Source of the DNA: JAEXNA01 sp050486105
Lineage (GTDB): Bacteria; Vulcanimicrobiota; Xenobia; Xenobiales; JADMJV01
Assembly: GCA_050486105.1 (NCBI GenBank)
Contig: JBJHCR010000044.1
Span: 1-28,951, forward strand
Reading direction: 5' to 3'
DNA length: 28,951 nucleotides
Numbering within the stretch: the first letter of the stretch is position 1; each line of letters begins with the position of its first letter. The position numbers and the translations under genes are program-made. The notes under the pieces are model-generated. The model was not told the origin of the DNA, did no database searches, and worked only from the letters and a program-made list of their open reading frames with translations. Below, in pieces: positions 8,109 through 16,624 of the stretch.

Positions 8109-10241
8109 CTAGCGTGATTCCGTAGAGGCCGGCTTTTCGGTCATGTAGCGAGCGGCCTCGTCGTAGGCGATCAATCCCGCCCGGTACAATTCAGTCAGTG
8201 ATTTTTCCAACGTGCACATTCCGGAACCAGTGGAGGTTGATATGACGTTTGGAAGCTGATGGGTCTTGGCTTCACGGATCAAGTTCCTGATCGCCGGAGT
8301 GGCGATCATCATTTCGAAGGCGGCCACTCGCCCCCGTCCGTCGGCTCTGGGTAGGAGTCTTTGAGAAACTACGGCCAAGAGCGAGGCCGCAACCTGTTGT
8401 CGAATTTGTGACTGCTGATGGGGGGGAAAGACATCCACTATTCGATCCACCGTCTGGCAGGCATCGTTGGTGTGGAGAGTGGCCAGCACCAAGTGGCCGG
8501 TCTCCGCGGCGGTGAGGGCTGAGGCGATAGTTTCGGTGTCCCGCATTTCGCCGACGATTAAGACATCGGGGTCTTGTCGCAGGGCATACTTCAGGGCTGC
8601 TTTGAAGGACAAGGTGTCGGTCTCCACCTGACGTTGGTCGATGGTGGCCACTAGACTCTCGTGGTAGTACTCGATCGGGTCTTCAACGGTGATGATGTGG
8701 CAGGCCCGACCCCTATTGATGGAGTCCACCAAGCAGGCCACAGTGGTGGTCTTTCCCGAACCCGTAGGCCCGGTGATCAGCAGTAGTCCCTGGGGACGGT
8801 AAGCCAACCGCAACAGAGCGTCGGGGAGTCCCAGGCTGTCGGGAGTTGGAATCCGATAGGGAATCAGCCTCAAGGCGGCAGCTGGATAGTCCTTTTGAAA
8901 GAAGACATTGAGTCGAAATCTGGTTCCATCGTCGAGAGAAAGGGAGCCATCATACTCCTTTTGACTGATGAGGCTTTGCCACTGCGCGCCGGTCATGATC
9001 GTGCGCAACATCTTTTCGATTGCGTCGCTATTGAGGAGCGGAAGGTTTAGCCGCTCCAACTCTCCGTCTACTCTGAAGATCGGCGGGCGACCAACGGAGA
9101 GGTGGACATCGGAAGCGTTGGTTTCCTTGGCCATTTGGAGAAGCAAAGCAAGATTCCACGGATAGGAGGCCGCTCTCTGGGGCTGGCCATCAAGGGCCCT
9201 TAAGAATTCCGCTTCTATGGGAGCCTGACTCAGGCCGGTCTCTTTGGAGATCTTGCTTTCCTTGACGAGCTTGGCCAGACTACTGCTGAAACTGAGCCGA
9301 TTCTGCACCTCTCCTATGGCCAATTTTTCTCTAAGGATATCGAACTTGCGCTCCGCGACAAGAGGGCGAGTTTCCGGAGTCAATTGCAGGTACTCGAGGG
9401 CAACATGCCGCTCTTCGAGCTTAAGGCCGGGCACCAGTCTTTGGGTGCTGATCACTTTCAGAGTAAGGCTGAGCTCTTCAGCGATGCGAGTTCTTTCGTC
9501 TTCGGGGAAAAGGGCCAACAAGCGCTCGATGGAGCTAACCACATCTCCTCCCTTGAAGGTGGCCAACACCAACTTCCCTTGGAGCGCCCCGGAGGTGAGG
9601 ACAGATATCGTCTGCCTCCGGTACACCTCGTCGATCAGGATGAGGTCGGGATCTCGGCGATTCACCAAATTGAACCCGGAGTCCCAGTCGTCGAAATCGG
9701 TTCCTAGTTCGTGTTGATACACGGGGTTGCTGAAGCCTTGGTAGAGAAATCGAATTCGGTCCTGGAGCGTAACCACATGGGCCGTGCGCTCTTCCAGTAT
9801 CTCTCTTAAAAGAGCCCCGGCTGTGGATGAGCGGCCGGAACCTCGGTTCCCAGTGATCAACACAATCCCGCTTCGGAAGGTGGTGTAGCGCTCAAAGGGG
9901 TCTCGGATATTTAGCTCACTCAAGGCAAGGGGGGCCGAAGGTATCTTGCGAGCGTTCAAGGCCGGACGACCCAGAGTGGTAAAAATTTCCACCGCGTAGG
10001 CGTTGCGAAGCTCGCTGTCGGTGAAGGTAAACTGGGTGGTCTCCAATGAGCGCTCTTGCAAGTTGGCCAGGATCGGACCGAAGTTCACTCGGTCGGGATC
10101 CACGGCCAGTCCGGCCCCTTCAGGTCGGAGCGTCTCAAAGCCCCCATTCTCTTGGCGCGCCAGGGCCTGCTCATCCTCTTGCAGGAAAAGTTCGCTGCCA
10201 TTGCAGCGCTCTAGGAGAGCAAGCCAAGTTGTCAGGTTCAT
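8109..10241 (-). CDS. Tandem PilT-type ATPase; first module degenerate, second intact
   Basis: A 710-residue protein from ATG 10239-10241; the open frame extends upstream but looks non-coding. It holds two copies of the PilT/PilU fold in one chain. The second copy (about 360-710) is complete: Walker A GPTGSGKT (491-498), Asp box ITVEDPIEY (517-525), Walker B DVLIVGEMRD (559-568), His box ATLHTND (587-593), AIRNLIREAKTHQLPN, and GSGMCTLEKSL near the end. The first copy (about 1-300) aligns throughout but reads GNRGSGRS at Walker A (Lys to Arg137), VTLQDRIRFL for the Asp box, DLILIDEVYR for Walker B and ATFKGGD for the His box. PilT-type hexamers power type IV pilus retraction at the inner-membrane base. 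The fused form would put one active and one probably inactive ATPase in each subunit. No other pilus genes are here. A standard PilT is about 350 residues, so this is double length. Confidence 0.85.
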   Translation of the reverse strand: MNLTTWLALLERCNGSELFLQEDEQALARQENGGFETLRPEGAGLAVDPDRVNFGPILANLQERSLETTQFTFTDSELRNAYAVEIFTTLGRPALNARKIPSAPLALSELNIRDPFERYTTFRSGIVLITGNRGSGRSSTAGALLREILEERTAHVVTLQDRIRFLYQGFSNPVYQHELGTDFDDWDSGFNLVNRRDPDLILIDEVYRRQTISVLTSGALQGKLVLATFKGGDVVSSIERLLALFPEDERTRIAEELSLTLKVISTQRLVPGLKLEERHVALEYLQLTPETRPLVAERKFDILREKLAIGEVQNRLSFSSSLAKLVKESKISKETGLSQAPIEAEFLRALDGQPQRAASYPWNLALLLQMAKETNASDVHLSVGRPPIFRVDGELERLNLPLLNSDAIEKMLRTIMTGAQWQSLISQKEYDGSLSLDDGTRFRLNVFFQKDYPAAALRLIPYRIPTPDSLGLPDALLRLAYRPQGLLLITGPTGSGKTTTVACLVDSINRGRACHIITVEDPIEYYHESLVATIDQRQVETDTLSFKAALKYALRQDPDVLIVGEMRDTETIASALTAAETGHLVLATLHTNDACQTVDRIVDVFPPHQQSQIRQQVAASLLAVVSQRLLPRADGRGRVAAFEMMIATPAIRNLIREAKTHQLPNVISTSTGSGMCTLEKSLTELYRAGLIAYDEAARYMTEKPASTESR

Positions 10242-10458
10242 TTTGGTCTGCTTCGAACCGAGATGCGGACTTCCTACGTCCCTGGGCCATCTCAGCGCTC
10301 CCACCGTCGACCTCTTTCGTCGACTTGGCAGCAGTGCCTGGAGCGGATTTCCCCGAGGATGGTAAGGAGACGCGGTCCACACCACCGGCCCTGTTTTTAT
10401 GGAACTTCCACCCAGAGAAAAGGACCCGGAATCTCCAGCTCAGAACCTGACCTCCTCA

Positions 10459-11697
10459 ATGCCACTTTCTTTCGAAAATCTGACTCCAAAAGCGGATCGA
10501 CGCCCGGATGGGCCAAGACGCGGGAGAATACACATGGATCGTGGGGTGATCGAGACCCCAGAATTTCTCCCTGTGGGCACTAGGGCGACGGTCAAGGCTA
10601 TGTCACCCCGACAGTTGCTGGAGACCGGGGCCCAGGGGGTGCTGGCGAACACCTATCACCTGTATTTGAGACCCGGAGCTGAGACCGTGAGAGCTCTCGG
10701 TGGTCTCCATACCATGATGAACTGGCATCGTCCAATCATGACCGACAGCGGGGGGTTCCAGGTTTTCTCCCTGGGGGCTGCTAAAGAGCATGGTGTGGGA
10801 AAGATCGGTGGAGTTTTTCCCGGCGAGACGACAACCGTTGCCAACCTTCATTCCGCAGGCCACAAGGCGGGAGAGACCATGGCAAAGATCGATGAGGAAG
10901 GAGTAACATTTCGCTCCTATGTCGATGGTTCGAGTCATCGTTTCACGCCGGAGAGTTCTATCGAAATTCAGCGCCTGCTTGGAGCAGACCTGATCCTGGC
11001 CTTCGACGAGTGCACTTCACCGCTCGCCGGTCGAGAGTACACCGAAATTTCCTTAGAGCGCACCCATCGTTGGGCGATTCGCTGTTTAGAGGCCAAGAAG
11101 GATCCTCATCAGAGTCTGTACGGAATCCTGCAGGGAGGTGCCTATCGAGACCTTCGACAGAAGGCCGTAGACTTTATGACGGCTCACCCTTTCGATGCCT
11201 TCGCCATTGGAGGCTCGCTGGGAGAAACCAAGGACGAAATGATGACGGTTTTGGACTGGACCATCCCTCAACTACCCGAGGACCGACCAAGGCATTTGTT
11301 GGGAATAGGTGAGATGGTTGATCTCTTCGAGGGGATAGAGCGGGGAGTCGACACTTTTGATTGTGTCATCCCCACACGGTTTGCGCGAACGGCCAACGTC
11401 ATGGTTCCACCAGAGTATCCGCATAGGACTCGTCGGGGAACTCTGAACTTGCGTCAAGCTCGTTATCGCAACGACAACGACCCCATCGAAAGGGACTGCC
11501 CTTGCTACACTTGCAAAAATTTCAGCCGAGGGTATCTGCGCTATCTTTTTTCTTGTCGAGAAATCTTGGCTAGTACTCTGTGTTCGATTCACAACGTCGC
11601 AGCCTTACTTAGGGTGACCAGGCAAATCCGGTCTTCTCTTGAGCGAGGAACCTTCGCAGAGTTCAAGAGAGAATTTCTTCAGGCGACCGCTACATAA
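10459..11697 (+). CDS. tgt: tRNA-guanine transglycosylase (queuine tRNA-ribosyltransferase)
   Basis: This enzyme exchanges guanine 34 for a queuosine precursor in tRNAs with GUN anticodons. I chose ATG 10459 because the protein then begins MPLSFENLTP and reaches GVIETPEFLPVGT at the family-typical distance; an upstream ATG at 10399 would add 20 unlike residues. On the 412-residue protein: TDSGGFQVFSL with D96, FTPESSIEIQ, AFDEC, GILQGG, the nucleophile-containing GVDTFDCVIPTR (D298), and zinc ligands CPCYTC plus H378 (C347, C349, C352). An insertion of roughly 35 residues (about 107-143, Gly/His/Thr-rich) sits between QVFSL and EEGVTFRS, making the protein longer than the usual ~375 residues. 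It ends tail to tail with the Crp gene, overlapping by 8 bp. Confidence 0.93.
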   Translation: MPLSFENLTPKADRRPDGPRRGRIHMDRGVIETPEFLPVGTRATVKAMSPRQLLETGAQGVLANTYHLYLRPGAETVRALGGLHTMMNWHRPIMTDSGGFQVFSLGAAKEHGVGKIGGVFPGETTTVANLHSAGHKAGETMAKIDEEGVTFRSYVDGSSHRFTPESSIEIQRLLGADLILAFDECTSPLAGREYTEISLERTHRWAIRCLEAKKDPHQSLYGILQGGAYRDLRQKAVDFMTAHPFDAFAIGGSLGETKDEMMTVLDWTIPQLPEDRPRHLLGIGEMVDLFEGIERGVDTFDCVIPTRFARTANVMVPPEYPHRTRRGTLNLRQARYRNDNDPIERDCPCYTCKNFSRGYLRYLFSCREILASTLCSIHNVAALLRVTRQIRSSLERGTFAEFKREFLQATAT

Positions 11698-12439
11698 CTC
11701 CCGAGAGGTCGGCGCGAGCCACCAATTTTTCCCGATCCAAGATGCTGATACGGTGGCGTTTGATAGATATCAAGTTGTGGTCTTTCATTTCGTTGAGAAT
11801 CTTGGTCACCGTTTCTCTCGTAGTTCCCACTAGGTTCGCCAATTGCTGGTGAGTCAAGGCTTGATCTATGAGAATTGTTCCGTCTGCCCCGGTCTGTCCC
11901 ATTTGCTCAGCCAGACTCAAAAGCTTGCGCGTGACTCGACTGTAGGAGTCCAGGAAAGCCATAGAGGCAATATCGTCGGTGAGGACCCGAACTCGGCGAC
12001 TGAGTTGTAGGAGCATGGGAATAGCCATGCGCGGAAAATTATCCAAGAGCCTGGCAAAGTCTCGCTTGTTGATGGAGAGAAGCGAACTCTTTTCCAAAGA
12101 AATGACCGTGGCCGACCTAGGAACATCGTCGAGGAGTGCGAGTTCCCCCAAGAACTGAAAAGGAGTGAGTATAGCCAGTGTCAGCTCCTTGCCCTCTGAA
12201 TTGACGAGCTCAACTTTGACGCTTCCCGAGGTGAGAATCAAGAATTCTTCTCCAGGGTCCCCTTGGCGGAAAAGAGTCTCCTTCTTTTCGTACTCTTTCT
12301 CTGTGACGATGGAGGCTAGTTGCAAGAGATCCTCTTGGCTCAGCCTAGAGAAGAGTGGGACACAGGCTAAAGTTTCTACGATGGTTTTCACCAGCCTTGG
12401 TTCTGAAACGAGTTGGGTCTCTCCTGTTCCCGCATTCAA
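11690..12439 (-). CDS. Crp/Fnr family transcriptional regulator
   Basis: A 249-residue regulator. Residues about 25-140 form a cyclic-nucleotide-binding domain with FRQGDPGEEFLILTSGSVKV and the phosphate cassette GELALLDDVPRSATV, whose Arg-Ser pair is that of cAMP-binding Crp proteins. No Fnr-type cysteine cluster is seen. A long helix follows, then a C-terminal winged helix with HQQLANLVGTTRETVTKIL. The recognition helix RETVTK keeps the Arg-Glu that reads GTGA half-sites in Crp proteins, with Lys where E. coli has Arg185. The start is uncertain: the longest frame begins at TTG 12439 with no good ribosome site; GTG at codon 17 is an alternative. It is divergent from the GAF-HD-GYP gene, so the 159-bp gap probably holds both promoters. 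A matching palindrome is found at 18493-18510. Confidence 0.9.
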   Translation of the reverse strand: MNAGTGETQLVSEPRLVKTIVETLACVPLFSRLSQEDLLQLASIVTEKEYEKKETLFRQGDPGEEFLILTSGSVKVELVNSEGKELTLAILTPFQFLGELALLDDVPRSATVISLEKSSLLSINKRDFARLLDNFPRMAIPMLLQLSRRVRVLTDDIASMAFLDSYSRVTRKLLSLAEQMGQTGADGTILIDQALTHQQLANLVGTTRETVTKILNEMKDHNLISIKRHRISILDREKLVARADLSGVM

Positions 12440-12598
12440 GATGGCATTGTGCCCATCTCCTAGGAGGTTTTGCCGGTTCTCCTTGGTGGATTTTTCAGGA
12501 GGAAGGTTAGGTCTACTTGGGAAAACAGGTTTAGTGGAGAAATGTCTTGAGCCGGAGGGCCTGATGCGTCTGAGGTCCCATCAACGAGACCAGCTTAG

Positions 12599-14767
12599 AT
12601 GAGCGATGTGATTGCCAAAATCGAATATTTGACCGATGAGTTGCTCGATTCCGGGGACATGGGGACGCTGCGGCGAGTTCAGCGAGCATTGAGCATCTCT
12701 TCGCAGCTGAGTCTGGGACTCTTCTTCGAGAGATCCCAACAGCATTGCTTGGTTCCACACCCAGAAGATCGCCTCCACGGTCTTTTCTATTCCCACGACT
12801 CCCCTCGCCAAGTGTGGGAGACTGAGCTGATGCCCAGAATCGATGACGGAGACGGTTTCCGGCGAGTCGAGGGTCCAAACGGCCTAACGTTCCTTTTGTA
12901 CCCGTTCGGTTCAGGAAGCACCGCGAGAGGTTGGGTCGTCGGAGGACCGGTTCCTGAGCGTCCTTTAAAGGATTATGAGCTGACCAGTTTGTGCGGAACT
13001 CTGAGAGTAGCTAAGGATGAGATGCGCGAAGTTCTAGCGGTGCATCCTTCTCCGGTTCCTATGGACCTGGGGCATGTGGAGGAGACCCTAGAAACTCTCG
13101 CCGACCTAGTGGTACATCTATGTAGGGAGCGACGACAACGTTCACGCGACCTTGAGATTTTTCGTTCGCTTTACGAAGTGGGCAGCGCACTCGGTACGTC
13201 CTTGCGTCTCGAGGATGTTTTGAAAAAGGTCATGGATGAGTCCATCAATCTCATGGGAGCAGAGAATGGCAGCTTGATGCTGGTCGATGAGATTCGCTCC
13301 GAACTTAAGATGCTAGTGGCTCAAGGGTTGGATGAGCAGATTGTCACCACTACTCGGGTCAATCTCGGAGAGGGGATTTCTGGCTGGGTGGCCCAAGAAG
13401 GGCAGCCGCGGCTTCTCCTCCGGGGAGTGAAAGACGAGCAGTCCTGTTTTAATGGAGAGCACGAGGTCATCGAATCAGCCATGTGCGTTCCGCTGAAGAG
13501 CAAAGACAGATGTATTGGCGTTCTGAATCTCAGTGGACGTAAGGATGGAGGGGACTTCTGCGAAGAGGACCTGCAAATCCTGACCATCTTGGCTTCCCAC
13601 GCGGCCTCGGCCATCGATATTGCCCAATTGTATCGTAAGGTCACAAGTCAGGTTGATCATTTGGAGGCCCTCTACAAATTGGGCCGGATCTTGAACTCAA
13701 GCCTCAGTCTTGACCAGATTTTGCCTCAGGCGTTGACTCAGACTTTAGACCTGCTTCAAGCTCAGTCTGCTTCAGTTATGCTCTTGGATGAAAAGGGTGA
13801 GGAACTCAGGATTCGCTTGGCTCATGGTCTTTCGGCAGAGATTGTGGCCACCACCAGGGTGCGTTTAGGAGAGCGCGTTTCCGGTCGAGTGGCTGCTACC
13901 GGAGAGCCCGTTCTGATCAAGGGCCACGATGGAGATGATACCGACTCGTCGATTTGCGTTCCTTTATTGGCCAATCAACAGGTCCTGGGAGTTCTCAACA
14001 TCCGCACCAAGATCGATGGCAGCGATTTCACCCAGCAAGATTTGGAGTTGGCAAGTCAGCTCGCAAACATAGCTGCGGCAGCAATCGAGAATGCTGAACT
14101 CCACGATCAACTCCAGTCTCTTTTCCTGTCAACGGTGAGTGCATTGGCCAATTCGATCGATGCTCGAGACCCCTACACCAAGGGTCATTCGGACCGGGTG
14201 ACGACCTATGCCGTGATGATTGCTGAGCGCCTCAAACTCGACAGCGACTTTCTGGAAAGGCTTCGATACGCAGGCTTGCTGCACGACATTGGTAAGATTA
14301 GGATTCGAGACCACATCCTTCATAAGCCCGGTCGATTGACCGAGTTGGAATTCGACGAAATGAAGAGACATCCCGAGTACGGGGTCGAGATCATGCATCC
14401 GGTGAAGCCTTTCCAAGATATCTTGCCGGCAATGTTGCATCATCATGAGCGTTTCGACGGTCGGGGTTACCCTCACGGCCTCCTAGGCTTCGACATTCCC
14501 TTAGATGCGCGGATTTTGTGTGTGGCGGATTGCTTTGACGCCATGACTAGTGACCGGCCATACCGTAAGGGAATGCCTATTAGTGATGCGGTAGCTGAGT
14601 TGGTGAAGAACAAGAACACTCAGTTCGACCCGGATTTGGTTGACATATTCTTGGACTTGGTTGATCAAGGACACGTGGAGCCGGTGATCAACTCCTATCA
14701 AGAAAAGAGAGACTTCGAATCTGAACAGTCTTTACTTTCGGTGGAAGGCACAACTACAAACCGTTGA
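12599..14767 (+). CDS. GAF-GAF-HD-GYP cyclic-di-GMP phosphodiesterase
   Basis: A 722-residue soluble sensor enzyme. Residues 1-175 are an unassigned, probably sensory region. GAF domains lie at about 180-345 and 350-505; each has the GEGISGWVA or GERVSGRVA turn and the CVPL...GVLN core. Residues about 510-690 are the HD-GYP domain: HSDRV, LLHDIGKI (H562, D563), HPEYG, HHHERFDGRGYPHGL (G623 Y624 P625) and ADCFDAMTSDRPYRK, all complete. HD-GYP proteins cleave c-di-GMP to pGpG or GMP with a di- or tri-iron/metal centre. No membrane segment is present, so it should sense a cytosolic signal. The stop codon overlaps the TTG start of the next gene, so translation is probably coupled. The ribosome binding site before the ATG is weak. 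Confidence 0.9.
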   Translation: MSDVIAKIEYLTDELLDSGDMGTLRRVQRALSISSQLSLGLFFERSQQHCLVPHPEDRLHGLFYSHDSPRQVWETELMPRIDDGDGFRRVEGPNGLTFLLYPFGSGSTARGWVVGGPVPERPLKDYELTSLCGTLRVAKDEMREVLAVHPSPVPMDLGHVEETLETLADLVVHLCRERRQRSRDLEIFRSLYEVGSALGTSLRLEDVLKKVMDESINLMGAENGSLMLVDEIRSELKMLVAQGLDEQIVTTTRVNLGEGISGWVAQEGQPRLLLRGVKDEQSCFNGEHEVIESAMCVPLKSKDRCIGVLNLSGRKDGGDFCEEDLQILTILASHAASAIDIAQLYRKVTSQVDHLEALYKLGRILNSSLSLDQILPQALTQTLDLLQAQSASVMLLDEKGEELRIRLAHGLSAEIVATTRVRLGERVSGRVAATGEPVLIKGHDGDDTDSSICVPLLANQQVLGVLNIRTKIDGSDFTQQDLELASQLANIAAAAIENAELHDQLQSLFLSTVSALANSIDARDPYTKGHSDRVTTYAVMIAERLKLDSDFLERLRYAGLLHDIGKIRIRDHILHKPGRLTELEFDEMKRHPEYGVEIMHPVKPFQDILPAMLHHHERFDGRGYPHGLLGFDIPLDARILCVADCFDAMTSDRPYRKGMPISDAVAELVKNKNTQFDPDLVDIFLDLVDQGHVEPVINSYQEKRDFESEQSLLSVEGTTTNR

Positions 14768-16029
14768 CAACCACCACTGAAATCCTCAAAGTCTCGCCAA
14801 ACCTTAGAGACCAGGCTATCCTCCAAGGTCACCGAGGAACTCTTGAGAGCTTCGGCAAGAAGTTGGATGACAAACAGAAACATTTGCGGTCTCTTCAAGT
14901 GTTGTTTTCTGCAAAAAAGCAGACTTTTGAAACGGCGCGAGATCTGGCCCTGGAGATTGCAGCCAACAGTCAGCGGCTGTTAATTTTGACCGAAGGAACC
15001 TTGGATTTGATTCTCCGGGCCGTTTCGGATCTTTATCAATGGGAGAGACGAGACTCCGATCGCTGTCGAGTGCTGCTGTTGTCTTCAAGTACCAGTAGCG
15101 ATTCCTTGGGTCGGATAGCAGAGTCTCTCAGAGGGCAGAAAGTCTCCCTTTTGGTTGCTTTCGACGGTGAACCTTCATCTCGGTTGCTGTGGATCTTGCA
15201 AATCCTTTATGGCGAATTGAGCAAAGGTCGCTCATCCGAAGAGGTGGCCCGCAGGGTCATTTTTTGCATGAATTCTAGGGAGATCGCCTGGGAGCGCTGG
15301 ATTCGAAGCAGGAATCATCGACTGCTGGAACTGTCGCCAAAGTGCCAGAGTCGCTATCTATTTTTTTCCGAGCCTGTAGCTCTGCTGCTCGAGCTCCTCG
15401 GCGAGCCGGCTTGGCAATTTGTCGAGGGAGCTCGATCGTTTTTTCGAGGAAGCGAGAAGATAGGAGAACTCGAAGACCCAGTGTTTGCCTTAGCGGCCCT
15501 ACGCGAAGTTCAGTTGGCAGAGCATTTTCGAGAGACGTTGGTCGTTCCGGATGAAACTTTTCTCGGGTTCGGTCGTTGGTGGAAGGACCTCACCGAAGAC
15601 ACCAGGAGAGCCTTCAGCGAAGAAGGGGGCGACGGTCTCGTTCGGATTGGCAGAGCTTGGGTCGAACCCGTGTCCTGTCCACGCCCGTCCTGGAACTTTG
15701 AGCTCGCCATCGATGGGGCCTCTGACTATTTGGTAGAGGCTTTACCAGGGGGGGGACCTCATCCCACTTCTGCTGAGATGTTTCCTGCCTCATGGAGTCG
15801 CTTGGAGGCCTTGTCGCTGGAGGCGGGACAAGCCAGAGTAAGCGGTAAGAACGGAGATTCGCCCACACTGGCAGTCAAGCTCGCCTTAAGGCGCAAGGAG
15901 CCCTTCTGCATAGGCGCACTCTTTGGGTTGATGGAGACCTTGGTCTGCGTCAGCCACCGGTTGGCTGAAGTTGATGACGCCGTGTTCTATCGTGAGCCGG
16001 TCATTTGCGCTGAAGAGATGCTGGCATGA
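14764..16029 (+). CDS. Degenerate phosphoglucose-isomerase homologue, probably non-catalytic
   Basis: A 421-residue protein that I align by eye along its whole length with glucose-6-phosphate isomerase. LLILTEGTLDLILRAV (72-87) takes the place of the GIGGSxLG sugar-phosphate motif. LLVAFDGEPSSRLL (129-142) takes the place of the SKSGTT motif. SPKCQSRYLFFSEPVALLLE (191-210) corresponds to xxVGGRFSxLSxVGLLPAAL, keeping only the Arg. FGRWWKDLTEDT (269-280) corresponds to the region of the catalytic Glu. IGALFGLMETLV (383-394) followed by VFYREPVICAEEM corresponds to the C-terminal helix and NPFDQPGVExxK, without the catalytic Lys. So the double-SIS fold seems kept while phosphate-binding and catalytic residues are mostly gone. 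The start is TTG overlapping the upstream TGA; a GGAAGG is about 15 nt away. The next ORF overlaps it as ATGA. I infer a regulatory or sugar-phosphate-sensing pseudoenzyme. A highly divergent active enzyme is less likely. Confidence 0.6.
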   Translation: MTTTTEILKVSPNLRDQAILQGHRGTLESFGKKLDDKQKHLRSLQVLFSAKKQTFETARDLALEIAANSQRLLILTEGTLDLILRAVSDLYQWERRDSDRCRVLLLSSSTSSDSLGRIAESLRGQKVSLLVAFDGEPSSRLLWILQILYGELSKGRSSEEVARRVIFCMNSREIAWERWIRSRNHRLLELSPKCQSRYLFFSEPVALLLELLGEPAWQFVEGARSFFRGSEKIGELEDPVFALAALREVQLAEHFRETLVVPDETFLGFGRWWKDLTEDTRRAFSEEGGDGLVRIGRAWVEPVSCPRPSWNFELAIDGASDYLVEALPGGGPHPTSAEMFPASWSRLEALSLEAGQARVSGKNGDSPTLAVKLALRRKEPFCIGALFGLMETLVCVSHRLAEVDDAVFYREPVICAEEMLA

Positions 16030-16385
16030 AGGTCTGGATTTCCGACAATGACAGCAACGAAGTCGTGTGTCTCAATGTCGATATAACAGCTGACCATAAG
16101 ATTGATGTCCAATGCCTTGAGGGAGACCTGCCAGACGGTCTCGTACTGTCCGACCTAGGCAACCTGGCTATAGTGACCTATGAATCAGGGGCACGAGGAC
16201 GCCCAATTCCAAAGATTAAAGCGATCGAGCCTTGTGAGAACTTGGAATATCTGAGAGCTCTGATCGAAGCAATGCCTCCGGGATTTTACGTTTCTAGAGT
16301 TGAATCTGAAGCCATCGATAGACTTAGGGAACAGAAAATCGAGAAGTTTGAGCAGGAACTAGAGAGCCTCAACGAGGAGGGTTAG
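16026..16385 (+). CDS. Small hypothetical protein, third gene of the HD-GYP operon
   Basis: A 119-residue protein of unknown function. Its ATG overlaps the stop of the PGI-like gene (ATGA), which strongly suggests translational coupling. The N-terminal half looks like short beta strands (MKVWISDNDSNEVVCLNVDI); the C-terminal third is a charged helix rich in Glu and Lys that may form a coiled coil (about 93-117). No signal peptide, membrane segment or metal motif is visible. It has two cysteines before the middle (positions 15 and 30) and one later. The tight coupling suggests it works with the PGI-like protein, perhaps as a complex partner; that is inference. Confidence 0.75.
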   Translation: MKVWISDNDSNEVVCLNVDITADHKIDVQCLEGDLPDGLVLSDLGNLAIVTYESGARGRPIPKIKAIEPCENLEYLRALIEAMPPGFYVSRVESEAIDRLREQKIEKFEQELESLNEEG

Positions 16386-16419
16386 ACTCAATTCCTGGAT
16401 CGCCGGCCCTAAGCTCTGC

Positions 16420-16584
16420 GGGTGCCCCAGGGGGTGTCCCAAAACCGATCCCGTTGGTGCCTGATATGCCGCTTTTCACCAATCGCGGTCGCAGACCGCC
16501 AATCCCTGGATGTAGCAGCGGCGCCCTTGATTGGCGCCGTTTATGCCGATTTCTTGAGGGTTGAGGGTGGCCCGTGGGGCACCC
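16420..16584. repeat. Inverted repeat GGGTGCCCCA / TGGGGCACCC in intergenic region
   Basis: Perfect 10-bp inverted arms at 16420-16429 and 16575-16584 flank about 145 bp between the HD-GYP operon and tRNA-Leu. The interior includes a smaller hairpin (16519-16539) and no ORF. It might be a decayed mobile element or chance. Confidence 0.35.
16519..16539 (+). terminator. Possible terminator hairpin after the HD-GYP operon
   Basis: A perfect 7-bp GC-rich stem CGGCGCC/GGCGCCG with a 7-nt loop, followed by only three T residues. It is 133 bp after the last plus-strand stop and also about 85 bp beyond the tRNA-Leu 3' end on the minus strand, so it could serve either. The weak T tract makes this tentative. 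Confidence 0.35.
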
Positions 16585-16624
16585 CTGGATCGAGGTCTGA
16601 AGCCAGAAATGGCGCCGTTTCTAG

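Noticed and set aside
12457..12466. CTCCTAGGAG palindrome as a Crp autoregulatory operator
   Set aside because: Only 10 bp and it lacks the GTGA-N6-TCAC pattern; more likely part of a ribosome-site-like sequence.
16595..16624. AGAAA-GGCGCC-TTTCT inverted repeat as the tRNA-Leu terminator
   Set aside because: Imperfect palindrome with almost no loop and no T tract on the minus strand.
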